DNA of 64,000 nucleotides from an uncultured Acidovorax sp. Its GTDB lineage: Bacteria; Pseudomonadota; Gammaproteobacteria; Burkholderiales; Burkholderiaceae_C. Of this stretch, positions 1 to 7,528 are shown piece by piece. Numbering within the stretch: the first letter of the stretch is position 1; each line of letters begins with the position of its first letter. The notes below the pieces were generated by a model, which searched no databases, was not told the DNA's origin, and saw nothing but the letters and a program-made list of their open reading frames with translations. Location of the stretch: NCBI GenBank assembly GCA_913774625.1, contig CAJYHL010000069.1, positions 1-64,000 on the forward strand. Reading direction: 5' to 3'. The translations under genes and the position numbers were made by a program.

Positions 1-6
1 CTTCGG

Positions 7-107
7 GTTGGAGCGAAATCGGGCGATTGGACGCCCCGGCTGCTTGCATGGACATGAGTCCATGCGGCGCATCCGAAGCATCCACTCATCCCGATTGCGC
101 TCCAACG
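7..107. repeat. Near-palindromic 100-bp element
   Basis: The outer arms 7-23 and 91-107 are inverted repeats matching at 16 of 17 positions. A perfect 8-bp inverted repeat (46-53 with 58-65, loop ATGA) sits at the centre, and partial matches lie between. The whole stretch is therefore symmetric about position 56. I see no coding frame. It could be a pair of REP-like units, a structured RNA or a decayed mobile-element end. Confidence 0.55.
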
Positions 108-138
108 CGATCCCCTGCGAGATCGTAAACACGTTCTT
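107..138 (-). repeat. Dispersed 32-bp repeat, copy A
   Basis: On the minus strand this stretch matches 19505-19536 (plus strand) at 30 of 32 positions, starting AAGAACGTGTT. It abuts the near-palindromic element at 7-107. Both copies lie just beyond gene 3' ends, which suggests a dispersed intergenic repeat rather than a coding remnant. Confidence 0.6.
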
Positions 139-210
139 GGATGCTCATGTTTCCTTTGCGGCTTCATGCTTCGGGGTACTTTGAATTGAACAGGCTCTTG
201 GCGGGGGCCG

Positions 211-1353
211 TCACGGAGCGTTCGGCGGGAGATCCTGCGGCGGCAGCCGGTCGGCCAGGCGCTGGGCTTCATGGGTCGGCACCACCCGCAGCGCCATGCA
301 GAAAGGCTGCACGCAGGCCGCCCTGCCCGCATAGGGGCAGCCGGGCGTGTCGCACGGCGTGCCCTGGCCACCCCGGGCGTCTTCGTCCTCGTCGGGCGGG
401 CGCCAGCCGGCTGCCTGCAGTGCGGCCATCTGCAGCCAGGGGTCGTTGCCGGTGCCGCGCGGGTCGCGTCCGTACACGGTGGCGGCCTGGGCGGCCAGCC
501 AGGGCGGGAAGTCGATGGCCAGCAGCGCGCTGGTGCGGGCGCCCTCCGGCCCTGGCGACTGCAGCACCAGTGCGAACAGGCCCGAGGCCAGCGCCTGCGG
601 CCGGCCGGCGAAGGCGGCGGCCAGCGGGCCTGCGGCGGCATTGGCGCCTGCGGCAGGTGGCGGCTGGCTCTGCAGCCAGGCGGCGGGCACGCGCAGCGCC
701 ACGGCGACGGGGCGAGCGCCCTCGCCTGTCTGCACCTCGCCCTGCCCTACCAGCCAGGTGCGCAGCGGCGGCAGGGCCGTGTCTTCGTGGGCGGCCAGCT
801 GCGCCTCCAGCGCGGCGGACCAGGGCTGGGCGGCGACCACGCGCTGCGGCGCCTGGCCGGGCGCGGTCAGCTGGCGCACCAGCGCGTCGAGCACCTGGCG
901 CAGCGGCGCAGCCACGCCGCCTGCGGGCCAGGGGGCGGGGCGCAGCGGTGCGGCAGCCTCGGCGCCGGCGCTGCCTGCCAGTGCGCGCGGCGTGCCGGCA
1001 GCCAGGGGCGCCTGGCCGGGCTGGCCCGGGGCGCCACCCGCTGCGCTGCCGGCGCGGCCCGTCCCATCACCCGCGCCCGCGCCCGCATCCTGCAGGCTTT
1101 CGCGCGCCTGGGGCGACAGGCTCACGCGGTCGGGCGTGGCCGGCAGGGGCAGCGGGGGCGGTGCGATGACGGGTGGCTGCAGCCCGGCGCCAGGCTGCAG
1201 CGCAGCGGGGAACGTGGCATCGCCCGGCGCGGCGGCGGGTGCCCTGCCGCCGGGGCCCAGCAGCATGTTCTGCCGCTGCAGCGCGGCTTCGGCCAGCACG
1301 CGGCTGACCGGGGCCTGCGGTGTGCGGGGCGGATCGATGGGAGAGGAGGCCAT
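211..1353 (-). CDS. Pro/Ala-rich protein with C-terminal four-Cys motif
   Basis: A 380-residue protein that I do not recognise as a named family. The N-terminal two thirds is low-complexity, rich in Ala, Pro, Gly and Gln, and probably disordered. The C-terminal third is more ordered (hydrophobic stretches such as LFALVLQS) and ends in a cysteine set at about residues 334, 339, 347 and 352 (C-x4-C-x7-C-x4-C) that could bind a metal. An ATG 72 bp upstream in frame is possible; I chose MASSPIDPP because composition changes there. The overall style resembles FliK-like hook-length proteins, but I see no decisive hook-length domain. It lies downstream of cytochrome b561 on the same strand with a gap of about 115 bp. 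Confidence 0.55.
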   Translation of the reverse strand: MASSPIDPPRTPQAPVSRVLAEAALQRQNMLLGPGGRAPAAAPGDATFPAALQPGAGLQPPVIAPPPLPLPATPDRVSLSPQARESLQDAGAGAGDGTGRAGSAAGGAPGQPGQAPLAAGTPRALAGSAGAEAAAPLRPAPWPAGGVAAPLRQVLDALVRQLTAPGQAPQRVVAAQPWSAALEAQLAAHEDTALPPLRTWLVGQGEVQTGEGARPVAVALRVPAAWLQSQPPPAAGANAAAGPLAAAFAGRPQALASGLFALVLQSPGPEGARTSALLAIDFPPWLAAQAATVYGRDPRGTGNDPWLQMAALQAAGWRPPDEDEDARGGQGTPCDTPGCPYAGRAACVQPFCMALRVVPTHEAQRLADRLPPQDLPPNAP

Positions 1354-1468
1354 GCCGGTGTGCCCAGGAAGGTCGCATGGAAGATGCGGGCACAGTGTGG
1401 CAGAGATGCGCCGGCTGCGGCGCATGGCCCGCAGCAGCCGGCAGGGGCGGCGGGCGCGGTGGCTGCGC

Positions 1469-2050
1469 TCAGTGCTGCCCGGGCAGCATGCGCCGGAGCA
1501 CGTCGTCGCGCCGCACGCGGTGGTGGTAGAGCGCGGCGGCCACGTGCAGCAGCACCATCGCCCAGGCCACGTACTTGCCGATGAAGTGGTGCACCACGTC
1601 GATGGGCGCCTCGAAGGCCTCCCAGCTCAGGCCCCAGGTGTGGCTGATCCAGCCGAACAGCGCGGTCTCGTTGAAGCCGGGAATGGTGAAGAGGCCGAAG
1701 TGCGTCGGCGCGCCCGTGCCGATGTAGCCGGTGAAGGGCATCACGATCATCAGCGCGTAGAGGCCCCAGTGCGCGGCGTGGGCCAGCGCGTGTTCCAGCG
1801 GGGTGCCGGGCGGGTCTTCGGGCTGCACGCTGGCCAGGCGCCAGAACAGCCGGGGCAGCACCATGAAGCCCACGATCAGGCCCAGCACCCAGTGGATGTT
1901 GAGCACCGGCAGGGACTCGTCGGAGGTGTCGTCCATGAACCAGATCACGTAATAGACGATGACATAGGCGCCGATGAAGGCGGCGGCGCTGGTCCAGTGG
2001 AAGAACTTGGCGAGGGCGCCGAAACGGGTGGGGGTATTGGTCCACTGCAT
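1469..2050 (-). CDS. Cytochrome b561 family protein
   Basis: An inner-membrane di-haem b-type cytochrome of 193 residues, the usual length for the bacterial b561 family. Members pass electrons between the quinone pool and an acceptor, or oxidise quinol/superoxide. Four transmembrane helices are visible, with histidines placed as expected for haem ligation: FFHW near residue 18, NIHWVLG near 52, and HHFIGKYVAWAMVLLHVAAALYHH near 153-176. The neighbouring tetR lies 84 bp upstream on the same strand, so the two may be co-transcribed; if so the regulator may control this gene. The electron acceptor cannot be told from sequence. Confidence 0.88.
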   Translation of the reverse strand: MQWTNTPTRFGALAKFFHWTSAAAFIGAYVIVYYVIWFMDDTSDESLPVLNIHWVLGLIVGFMVLPRLFWRLASVQPEDPPGTPLEHALAHAAHWGLYALMIVMPFTGYIGTGAPTHFGLFTIPGFNETALFGWISHTWGLSWEAFEAPIDVVHHFIGKYVAWAMVLLHVAAALYHHRVRRDDVLRRMLPGQH

Positions 2051-2134
2051 GGCTGAAGCTCCCGGGGGATGGGTGGGGGGGGGGGGAAGGTCTATGGGCG
2101 GCGAAGAAGCAGAAAGACGAGGAAGAAGACGCCG

Positions 2135-2773
2135 TCAGGGCCGGGCGGCGAGCAGCCCGCCCAGCAGCCGGTCGAGCGCATCGCTGGCCTGGGCCAGGCG
2201 CTCGGCCGGTTCGCCGTCGGGTTCGGCGATCCAGAAGGAGGCTTCGGTGACCACGCCGTAGAGCATGCGGGCCATGGCGCCGGCATGCAGTGGAACCACC
2301 GTGCCCTGGCCGATCAGGCCCTGCAGCGCGGCTTCGAGCGCGGCGATGCCGACCGATTGCGCGGGCTGCGGCACGTCGCCGAAGACGGCGCGGGCGTCCT
2401 GCAGGATGATGCGGCGGATCTCGGGGTCCAGCGCCAGTTCCAGATAGGTGCGGCAGCGGCGGCGCAGGCCCTCCCAGGGCGTGGGCGCGGCGTCGGACAC
2501 GGCCCGCAGGCGCTCGCCGACCTCGGCCTCGATCTGCCCGATGACGGCGGCCAGCAGCCCCTGCTTGCTGCCGAAGTGGTGGTAGAGCGCCCCGCGCGTC
2601 AGCCCGGCCTGGGCCGTGAACTCGTCCATCGCGGTCTGGGCATAGCCCTGGGTGGCGAAGGCGTGCCGCGCCGCCGCCAGCAGGCGGTTGCGGGTGGCTT
2701 CCATGGCCTCGGCGCGCCGGGGCCGGGGCGGGGCGGGCGGCGCTGCGGCGGTGGTATCGGGGGCGACTGGCAT
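2135..2773 (-). CDS. TetR family transcriptional regulator
   Basis: A 212-residue one-component repressor. The N-terminal TetR helix-turn-helix is clear at about residues 27-75 (RNRLLAAARHAFATQGY, then AGLTRGALYHHFGSKQGL), followed by an all-helical ligand domain. Residues 1-23 are a Pro/Ala-rich extension; an alternative start is Met24 at 2704. The listed start codon lies inside a perfect 15-bp palindrome (2771-2785), so either the protein represses itself through a site covering its own start or the true start is Met24. It sits between a nuclease-helicase pair (upstream) and cytochrome b561 (downstream), all on one strand. The ligand is unknown. Confidence 0.9.
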   Translation of the reverse strand: MPVAPDTTAAAPPAPPRPRRAEAMEATRNRLLAAARHAFATQGYAQTAMDEFTAQAGLTRGALYHHFGSKQGLLAAVIGQIEAEVGERLRAVSDAAPTPWEGLRRRCRTYLELALDPEIRRIILQDARAVFGDVPQPAQSVGIAALEAALQGLIGQGTVVPLHAGAMARMLYGVVTEASFWIAEPDGEPAERLAQASDALDRLLGGLLAARP

Positions 2774-2785
2774 ACGCGGCGTATG
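2771..2785. promoter_or_regulatory. Perfect palindrome, probable TetR operator 1
   Basis: CATACGC-G-GCGTATG, 7-bp arms around one base, overlapping the tetR start codon. The same half-site core recurs 37 bp away (centre to centre). Palindromes immediately upstream of a tetR gene are usually its own operators; binding here is inferred. Confidence 0.65.
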
Positions 2786-2804
2786 TTAAACCGCTTCCGC
2801 CATT

Positions 2805-5186
2805 TCACATACGCTGCGTAGGTGAAAAATCCACGGCCCACCACGCGGGCAGCAGCCGGCGCACCTCGGCGCGGTCGAAGCGGTCGTCGATGAGGTGGAC
2901 CGTGCCCTCGTCCTGGGGCGTGCGGATCACCCGCCCGGCGGCCTGCACCACTTTCTGCAGGCCGGGGAAGAGATAGGCGTAGTCGTAGCCGTAGCCCGCG
3001 CCGAACAGCCGCTCCATGCGGGCGCGGATCTGCTCGTTCACCGGGTTGATCTGCGGCAGGCCCAGGGTGGAGAGAAAAGCGCCGATCAGCCGACGCCCCG
3101 GCAGGTCGATGCCCTCGGCGAAGGCGCCGCCCAGCACGGCGAAGCCGATGCCCTGGCTTTCTTCTGTGAAGCGATCCAGAAAGGCGCGCTGCTCGGCCTC
3201 CTGCATGCGGCGCGACTGGCACCAGTGCGGCAGCCGCGGGTGGCGGCGCGCGAAGGCCTCGGCCACCTGCGCCAGGTAGTCGTAGCTGCTGAAGAAGGCC
3301 AGGTAGTTGCCGGGCCGCTCGCCGAACTGCCGCGCCATCAGGTCGGCGATGGGCTCGGCCGACGCGGCGCGGTGCGCCCAGCGCGTGGAGATGTGGCGCG
3401 CCACCTGCACCTGCAGCTGCCGGGCGGCGAAGGGCGATGCCACGTCGATGGCCGCATGGTTCGCGGGCAGGCCCAGCAGGTCGGCGTGGTAATGCGTGGG
3501 CGACAGCGTGGCCGAGCACAGCGTGGCGGTATGCGCCGCCGCCCAGCGCGGCGCGAGGAAGGGCGCGGGCACGATGTTGCGCACGCAGACGGTGGAACCG
3601 CCCGGCGCCGCGCCTGCCGGGCGCTGCACGTCCACCAGCGAATGCGCGTCCAGCAGCTCGGCCATGCGCAGCGTGTGCAGCGCCTCCAGGTAGAAGGCCT
3701 GCAGCGCGGCGTCGGCCTGCTCCGGGTGTTCGGCGAAGTGCTCGCCCAGAGATCCGCAGCCCTGCTGCAGCGCGGCCAGCAGCTTGGGCGGAAAGCCGTC
3801 CTCCTGCACCGCGTAGCCGGCGCCCTGAGGCGGGGGCGCTGCCTCGATGGCCTTGTCCAGCGCCACCCAGGCGCGGCGGATGCGGTCCAGCGCCTTTTTC
3901 ACGGCCGGCACGCTGCGCGCGGTGGGCGACTGGCGCGCGTCGTACAGCACGCCGGGCGCGAGCGCGGCGGTGTACATGCCCCGGCCGCGCTCGACCAGGT
4001 TGTGCGCCTCGTCCACCAGCAGCGCCACGCGCCAGCCGGCGGCCTGCGTCAGCCCGTGCAGCAGCGCGCCCAGGTCGAAGAAGTAGTGGTAGTCGCCCAC
4101 CACCACGTCGGCCCAGCGGGCCAGCTCCTGCGACAGGTAGTAGGGGCAGATGCCGTGGTCCAGCGCGGCGGCGCGCACGCGGGGCTGGTCCAGCATCAGC
4201 GGGCCGGGGGCGGGCTCCGGCGGCTGTGCAAGCAGCGCCGCAGCGCGCGCGGCGGGCAGGCGGTCGTAGAAGCCGCGTGCCAGCGGGCAGGCGTCGCCGT
4301 GGCAGGCCTGGCCGGGGTATTCGCAGGCCTTGTCGCGGGCCACCAGCTCCAGTACGCGCAGGGGCAGTGCGCTGCCCTGCGGGGCCGATCCCTGCATGCG
4401 GGCCAGCGCGTGCAGTGCCACCTGCCGTCCCGAGGTCTTGGCGGCCAGGAAGAACAGCTTGTCCAGCCGCTGCCCCGGCAGGGCCTTGAGCTGCGGGAAC
4501 AGCGTGCCCGCCGTCTTGCCGATGCCGGTGGGCGCCTGGGCCAGCAGGCAGCGGCCGGCGGTGGCGGCGCGATAGACGGCCTCGGCCAGCGGGCGCTGGC
4601 CGGTGCGGAAGCTCCCGAACGGGAACGCCAGCGCCGCCAGGGCGGCATCGCGGGCGGCGCGGTGGGCGGACTCCTGCGCGGCCCAGGTGGCGAAGCGGCG
4701 GCATTGCAGGTCGAAATGGGCGCGCAGATCGGCCGCGCTGCAGCGCTCGGTGAACACCGTTTCCTGTTCGGTGGCGATGTCGAAATAGACCAGGGCCACG
4801 TCCAGCGCGTCCAGCTGCCGCGCCTGGCACAGCAGCCAGCCATAGACCTTGGCCTGCGCCCAGTGCAGCGCGCGGTGCGATGCGGGCTGGCGGTCCAGCC
4901 GGCCCTTGAAGGTCTTGACCTCCTCCAGCCGGCCGGCGGCGGCATCGAAGCCGTCGGCCCGGCCGCGCACGTGCAGATGAAGGGGCCGGTGCAGCCCGCC
5001 GTCTTCGTCCTGCCAGCCGCCGGCAAGCGGCAGTTCGCGTTCGTAGCCCGGGCCGCGCCGCGCGGCCACGGCCGCATGGCCGGCGATGCCTTCGAGCGCG
5101 GTGGGCGCGGGCGTGAAGCGCAGATCCAGGTCGCCGGCCTTGGCGGTGAATTCGCACAGCTCGCGCACCGCGACGGTGTAGGTCAC
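2805..5186 (-). CDS. Cas4-like nuclease / XPD-DinG family helicase fusion
   Basis: A 793-residue DNA helicase of superfamily 2 (XPD/DinG branch). The N-terminal ~190 residues carry a PD-(D/E)XK nuclease core: GRADGFD (Asp78), then EVK (Glu89, Lys91). The helicase follows with Walker A PTGIGKT (219-225), four cysteines spaced like the XPD iron-sulfur cluster (288, 295, 300, 347) and DEAH at 392-395 (VDEAHNLV). The C-terminal ATPase half ends with the Q/R-rich motif QAAGRVIRT. The GTG start is chosen because it overlaps the TGA of the upstream nuclease gene in the tetranucleotide GTGA, and homology-like sequence begins there; an open frame extends 100 codons further upstream but is out-of-character Arg-rich sequence. 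Likely role: ATP-driven unwinding plus cleavage of branched or damaged DNA. Confidence 0.88.
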   Translation of the reverse strand: MTYTVAVRELCEFTAKAGDLDLRFTPAPTALEGIAGHAAVAARRGPGYERELPLAGGWQDEDGGLHRPLHLHVRGRADGFDAAAGRLEEVKTFKGRLDRQPASHRALHWAQAKVYGWLLCQARQLDALDVALVYFDIATEQETVFTERCSAADLRAHFDLQCRRFATWAAQESAHRAARDAALAALAFPFGSFRTGQRPLAEAVYRAATAGRCLLAQAPTGIGKTAGTLFPQLKALPGQRLDKLFFLAAKTSGRQVALHALARMQGSAPQGSALPLRVLELVARDKACEYPGQACHGDACPLARGFYDRLPAARAAALLAQPPEPAPGPLMLDQPRVRAAALDHGICPYYLSQELARWADVVVGDYHYFFDLGALLHGLTQAAGWRVALLVDEAHNLVERGRGMYTAALAPGVLYDARQSPTARSVPAVKKALDRIRRAWVALDKAIEAAPPPQGAGYAVQEDGFPPKLLAALQQGCGSLGEHFAEHPEQADAALQAFYLEALHTLRMAELLDAHSLVDVQRPAGAAPGGSTVCVRNIVPAPFLAPRWAAAHTATLCSATLSPTHYHADLLGLPANHAAIDVASPFAARQLQVQVARHISTRWAHRAASAEPIADLMARQFGERPGNYLAFFSSYDYLAQVAEAFARRHPRLPHWCQSRRMQEAEQRAFLDRFTEESQGIGFAVLGGAFAEGIDLPGRRLIGAFLSTLGLPQINPVNEQIRARMERLFGAGYGYDYAYLFPGLQKVVQAAGRVIRTPQDEGTVHLIDDRFDRAEVRRLLPAWWAVDFSPTQRM
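2806..2824. promoter_or_regulatory. Imperfect palindrome, probable TetR operator 2
   Basis: CACATACGC-T-GCGTAGGTG, 9-bp arms with one mismatch, sharing the CATACGC core of the site at 2771-2785. It overlaps the last codons of the helicase gene and lies where the tetR promoter should be. Confidence 0.6.
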
Positions 5187-6049
5187 GCGGCAAGCCCGTC
5201 CGGAGTGCCTGGGGCGCCCGTGCCGTCGCCTGGCACATCGCCCAGCAGCGCCTGCGCGGGCTCGTCGGGCCGGCGCAGCGGCGTGGCCTTGCCCAGCGCC
5301 ATCCATACCGCGAAGGGCAGCGTGCAGCGGACGTGGCGCGCGGGGCGCAGCAGTTCGAAGCGGCTCTCGCCCGTGCCGCCTCTGTCCAGCGTGCCGTGCA
5401 TCACCCAGACGCCGAACTGCTCGGGGATCTCCTCCGGCGCGGCGATACCGGCGGGAAAGACGTAGTAGCACTCCTCGCACAGCCACTGGTAGGCCTGGCG
5501 CTTGTCGGCGTGGCGCAGGTCGGAGAGCAGATCGGCGCGGCTGGCCTTGACCTCGTGCACCATGGGCTGCAGGTAGGCCGGCACGCTGGTGTTGCGCACC
5601 GAAAACAGATCGGGCCGCGCCATGCGCCAGACCTGCGCGGCAGGGGGCGCGGCGGCGGCATCACCCGCTTCCTCCTCGGCCCAGAGCGTGGGCCCGCCCG
5701 GCAGCTCAGGCTGGGCGCCCGCCGGGGCGGCCGGGGCCTCCAGCGCGGCGCGCAGGGCCAGTTCGCGCCACACGATGCGCCCTCCCGCCAGCAGGTGCTG
5801 GGCGAAGCGCTCCGCCAGCCGGTCGTGGGCCGACAGGGCCCGCAGCCCGCGCTGGCGCGCTTGGGCCAGCAAGGCGATGCCGGCCTCGGTGAGCCGCAGC
5901 TGCTCGTGGCCTGCGGGCGTGCAGTGCTGGGCGACCAGGCCGGCGGCCAGCAGGTCGATCTCCAGCGCGTCCTTGCAGGGCCAGCCGGCGGAGCGCCAGA
6001 TCTGCATCAGGCGCGTGCGGTGGGGTCGGGTGGGTTGGAAGTCCGGCAT
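5183..6049 (-). CDS. PD-(D/E)XK-like nuclease with N-terminal winged helix
   Basis: A 288-residue protein. Residues ~10-70 look like a winged helix (DALEIDLLAAGLV, then LRLTEAG). The C-terminal half carries a restriction-endonuclease-type core: RPDLFSVRN (Asp147), HEVKASRADLL (Glu166, Lys168), then DLRHADKRQAYQW and ECYYVFP. This pattern resembles the MmcB-type DNA-repair nucleases, though I cannot confirm the family. The stop overlaps the helicase GTG start, so the two proteins are probably made in step and work together on DNA. It is the first gene of the run leading to helicase, tetR and cytochrome b561. Alternative role: defence rather than repair. Confidence 0.72.
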   Translation of the reverse strand: MPDFQPTRPHRTRLMQIWRSAGWPCKDALEIDLLAAGLVAQHCTPAGHEQLRLTEAGIALLAQARQRGLRALSAHDRLAERFAQHLLAGGRIVWRELALRAALEAPAAPAGAQPELPGGPTLWAEEEAGDAAAAPPAAQVWRMARPDLFSVRNTSVPAYLQPMVHEVKASRADLLSDLRHADKRQAYQWLCEECYYVFPAGIAAPEEIPEQFGVWVMHGTLDRGGTGESRFELLRPARHVRCTLPFAVWMALGKATPLRRPDEPAQALLGDVPGDGTGAPGTPDGLAA

Positions 6050-6259
6050 GAACTACTGATGATAAAACCAGTGGGTCATTCCTGCCCATGGCGGCTCTGA
6101 ACGAGGCATCCCCGATGTGGCGCGGGCGAGCGGTTCGTTCGCAACGCCCCATGCGCTGCCGTCCGACAGGTTCGCCGCATGCGGCGCTACGCGGCGCTCG
6201 GACGGCGGGCGCTACGGTCGTGTTTCCGCCTTCGACGACCTGCCCGCGCCGCCCTGCCC

Positions 6260-7528
6260 ATGCCTTTGTCCTTGCCGCCGCTGCCGCACTTTTCCGCGCT
6301 GTCCGCGCTGCGCCCCGCCCTCGCGGCCCTGGCCCTGTCCGCCCTGCCCGGCCTGCCTGTGCAGGCGCAGGACGTGCGGCCGGCCACCGTTCAGGCCGTG
6401 CCGGCTGCTGCAGACACCGCGCCCTGGGTTCCGGCGCTGCAGCGGGCGCTGGAGCGCGCCGCCCTGGCCCCCGGCGCCACGCCCTTCGGCGTCTATGTGC
6501 GCGACCTGGACACGGGCGAGACGCTGTCCTTCCACGGCGGCGAGCGCTGGTATCTGGCCTCTTCCGTCAAGGTGCCGGTGGCCATCGCCGTGCTGCGCGG
6601 CGTGGAGCGCGGCGACTTCACGCTGGACACGCCCCTGACCCTGCGCGAGGCCGACTACGTGGACGGCGCCGGCCCGACCAAGCGCCAGCCGGTGGGCACG
6701 CCGCTCACCGTGCGCTGGCTGCTGGAGCAGATGATCGTCTTCAGCGACAACACCGCCAGCGACATGCTGATCGGGCTGGTCGGCCTGCCCGCCGTGAATG
6801 CGGTGGCGCAGGAGGCCGCTCCCGGCGGGCTGGACCGCATCACCACGCTGGCCGACGTGCGCCGCCATGCCTATGCGCAGATCACGCCGCAGGCCCTGCA
6901 CCTGTCGGGCCGCGACTTCCTGGAACTCAAGGCCCAGCGCGGCGACCGCGAGGTGCGCGACACGCTGGCGCGCCTGCTGCATGTGGCGCCCGCCAGCCTG
7001 CGCCCCATCGGCGTGGGCGAGGCCTTCGAGGCCTACTACGCCACCGGCCTCAATTCCGGCCGGCTCGACGCCTACGGCGAGCTGCTGGCGCAGCTGGCGC
7101 AGGGCCGGCTGCTGGACCCCGCCCACACGCGCTACCTGCTGGGCGTGATGGAGCGCGTGCAGACCGGCACGCAGCGCATCAAGGCCGGCCTGCCCGCAGG
7201 CGTGATCTTCGCCCACAAGACCGGCACGCAGCGCGCCCGCACCTGCGATTCGGGCCTGCTCACCCGGCCGGCCGATGCGCTGCACCCGCAGGCGCTGCGC
7301 GCCGTCGTGGTCGCCTGCACGCGGGGCGAGCCCTCCACCACCCGATCGGACCGCACGCTGCGGCAGGTCGGCATCGCGATCTGCCAGTCCGGCCTGCTGT
7401 CCACCCGAGGGAAGCCCCATGAACCACCCTGCCCTGCCGCCAACGCGTCCACCATCGTCCACCCGCGCGCGGCTGCTGCCCGCGCTGGCGCTGTGGACGG
7501 CGATCTGCACGGCGGCGACGAGCCCTGA
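6260..7528 (+). CDS. Class A beta-lactamase-like serine hydrolase, 3' end overrun
   Basis: A secreted serine hydrolase of the beta-lactamase/PBP fold, 422 residues as read. A signal peptide ends near AQA-QD (~residue 37). Active-site motifs are present: SSVK (Ser101, Lys104), SDN (162-164) and KTG (in AHKTGTQ). The omega-loop ExxLN of true class A enzymes is not evident, so beta-lactamase activity is uncertain. Aligned with its tandem paralogue, the natural C-terminus falls near ICQSGLLSTRG, just before the next gene, but the frame has no stop there and runs 110 bp into that gene. A one-base change would bring it onto the TGA of the ATGA at 7419-7422. An in-frame start 81 bp upstream exists; this one was chosen because the signal peptide begins there. 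Confidence 0.75.
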   Translation: MPLSLPPLPHFSALSALRPALAALALSALPGLPVQAQDVRPATVQAVPAAADTAPWVPALQRALERAALAPGATPFGVYVRDLDTGETLSFHGGERWYLASSVKVPVAIAVLRGVERGDFTLDTPLTLREADYVDGAGPTKRQPVGTPLTVRWLLEQMIVFSDNTASDMLIGLVGLPAVNAVAQEAAPGGLDRITTLADVRRHAYAQITPQALHLSGRDFLELKAQRGDREVRDTLARLLHVAPASLRPIGVGEAFEAYYATGLNSGRLDAYGELLAQLAQGRLLDPAHTRYLLGVMERVQTGTQRIKAGLPAGVIFAHKTGTQRARTCDSGLLTRPADALHPQALRAVVVACTRGEPSTTRSDRTLRQVGIAICQSGLLSTRGKPHEPPCPAANASTIVHPRAAAARAGAVDGDLHGGDEP

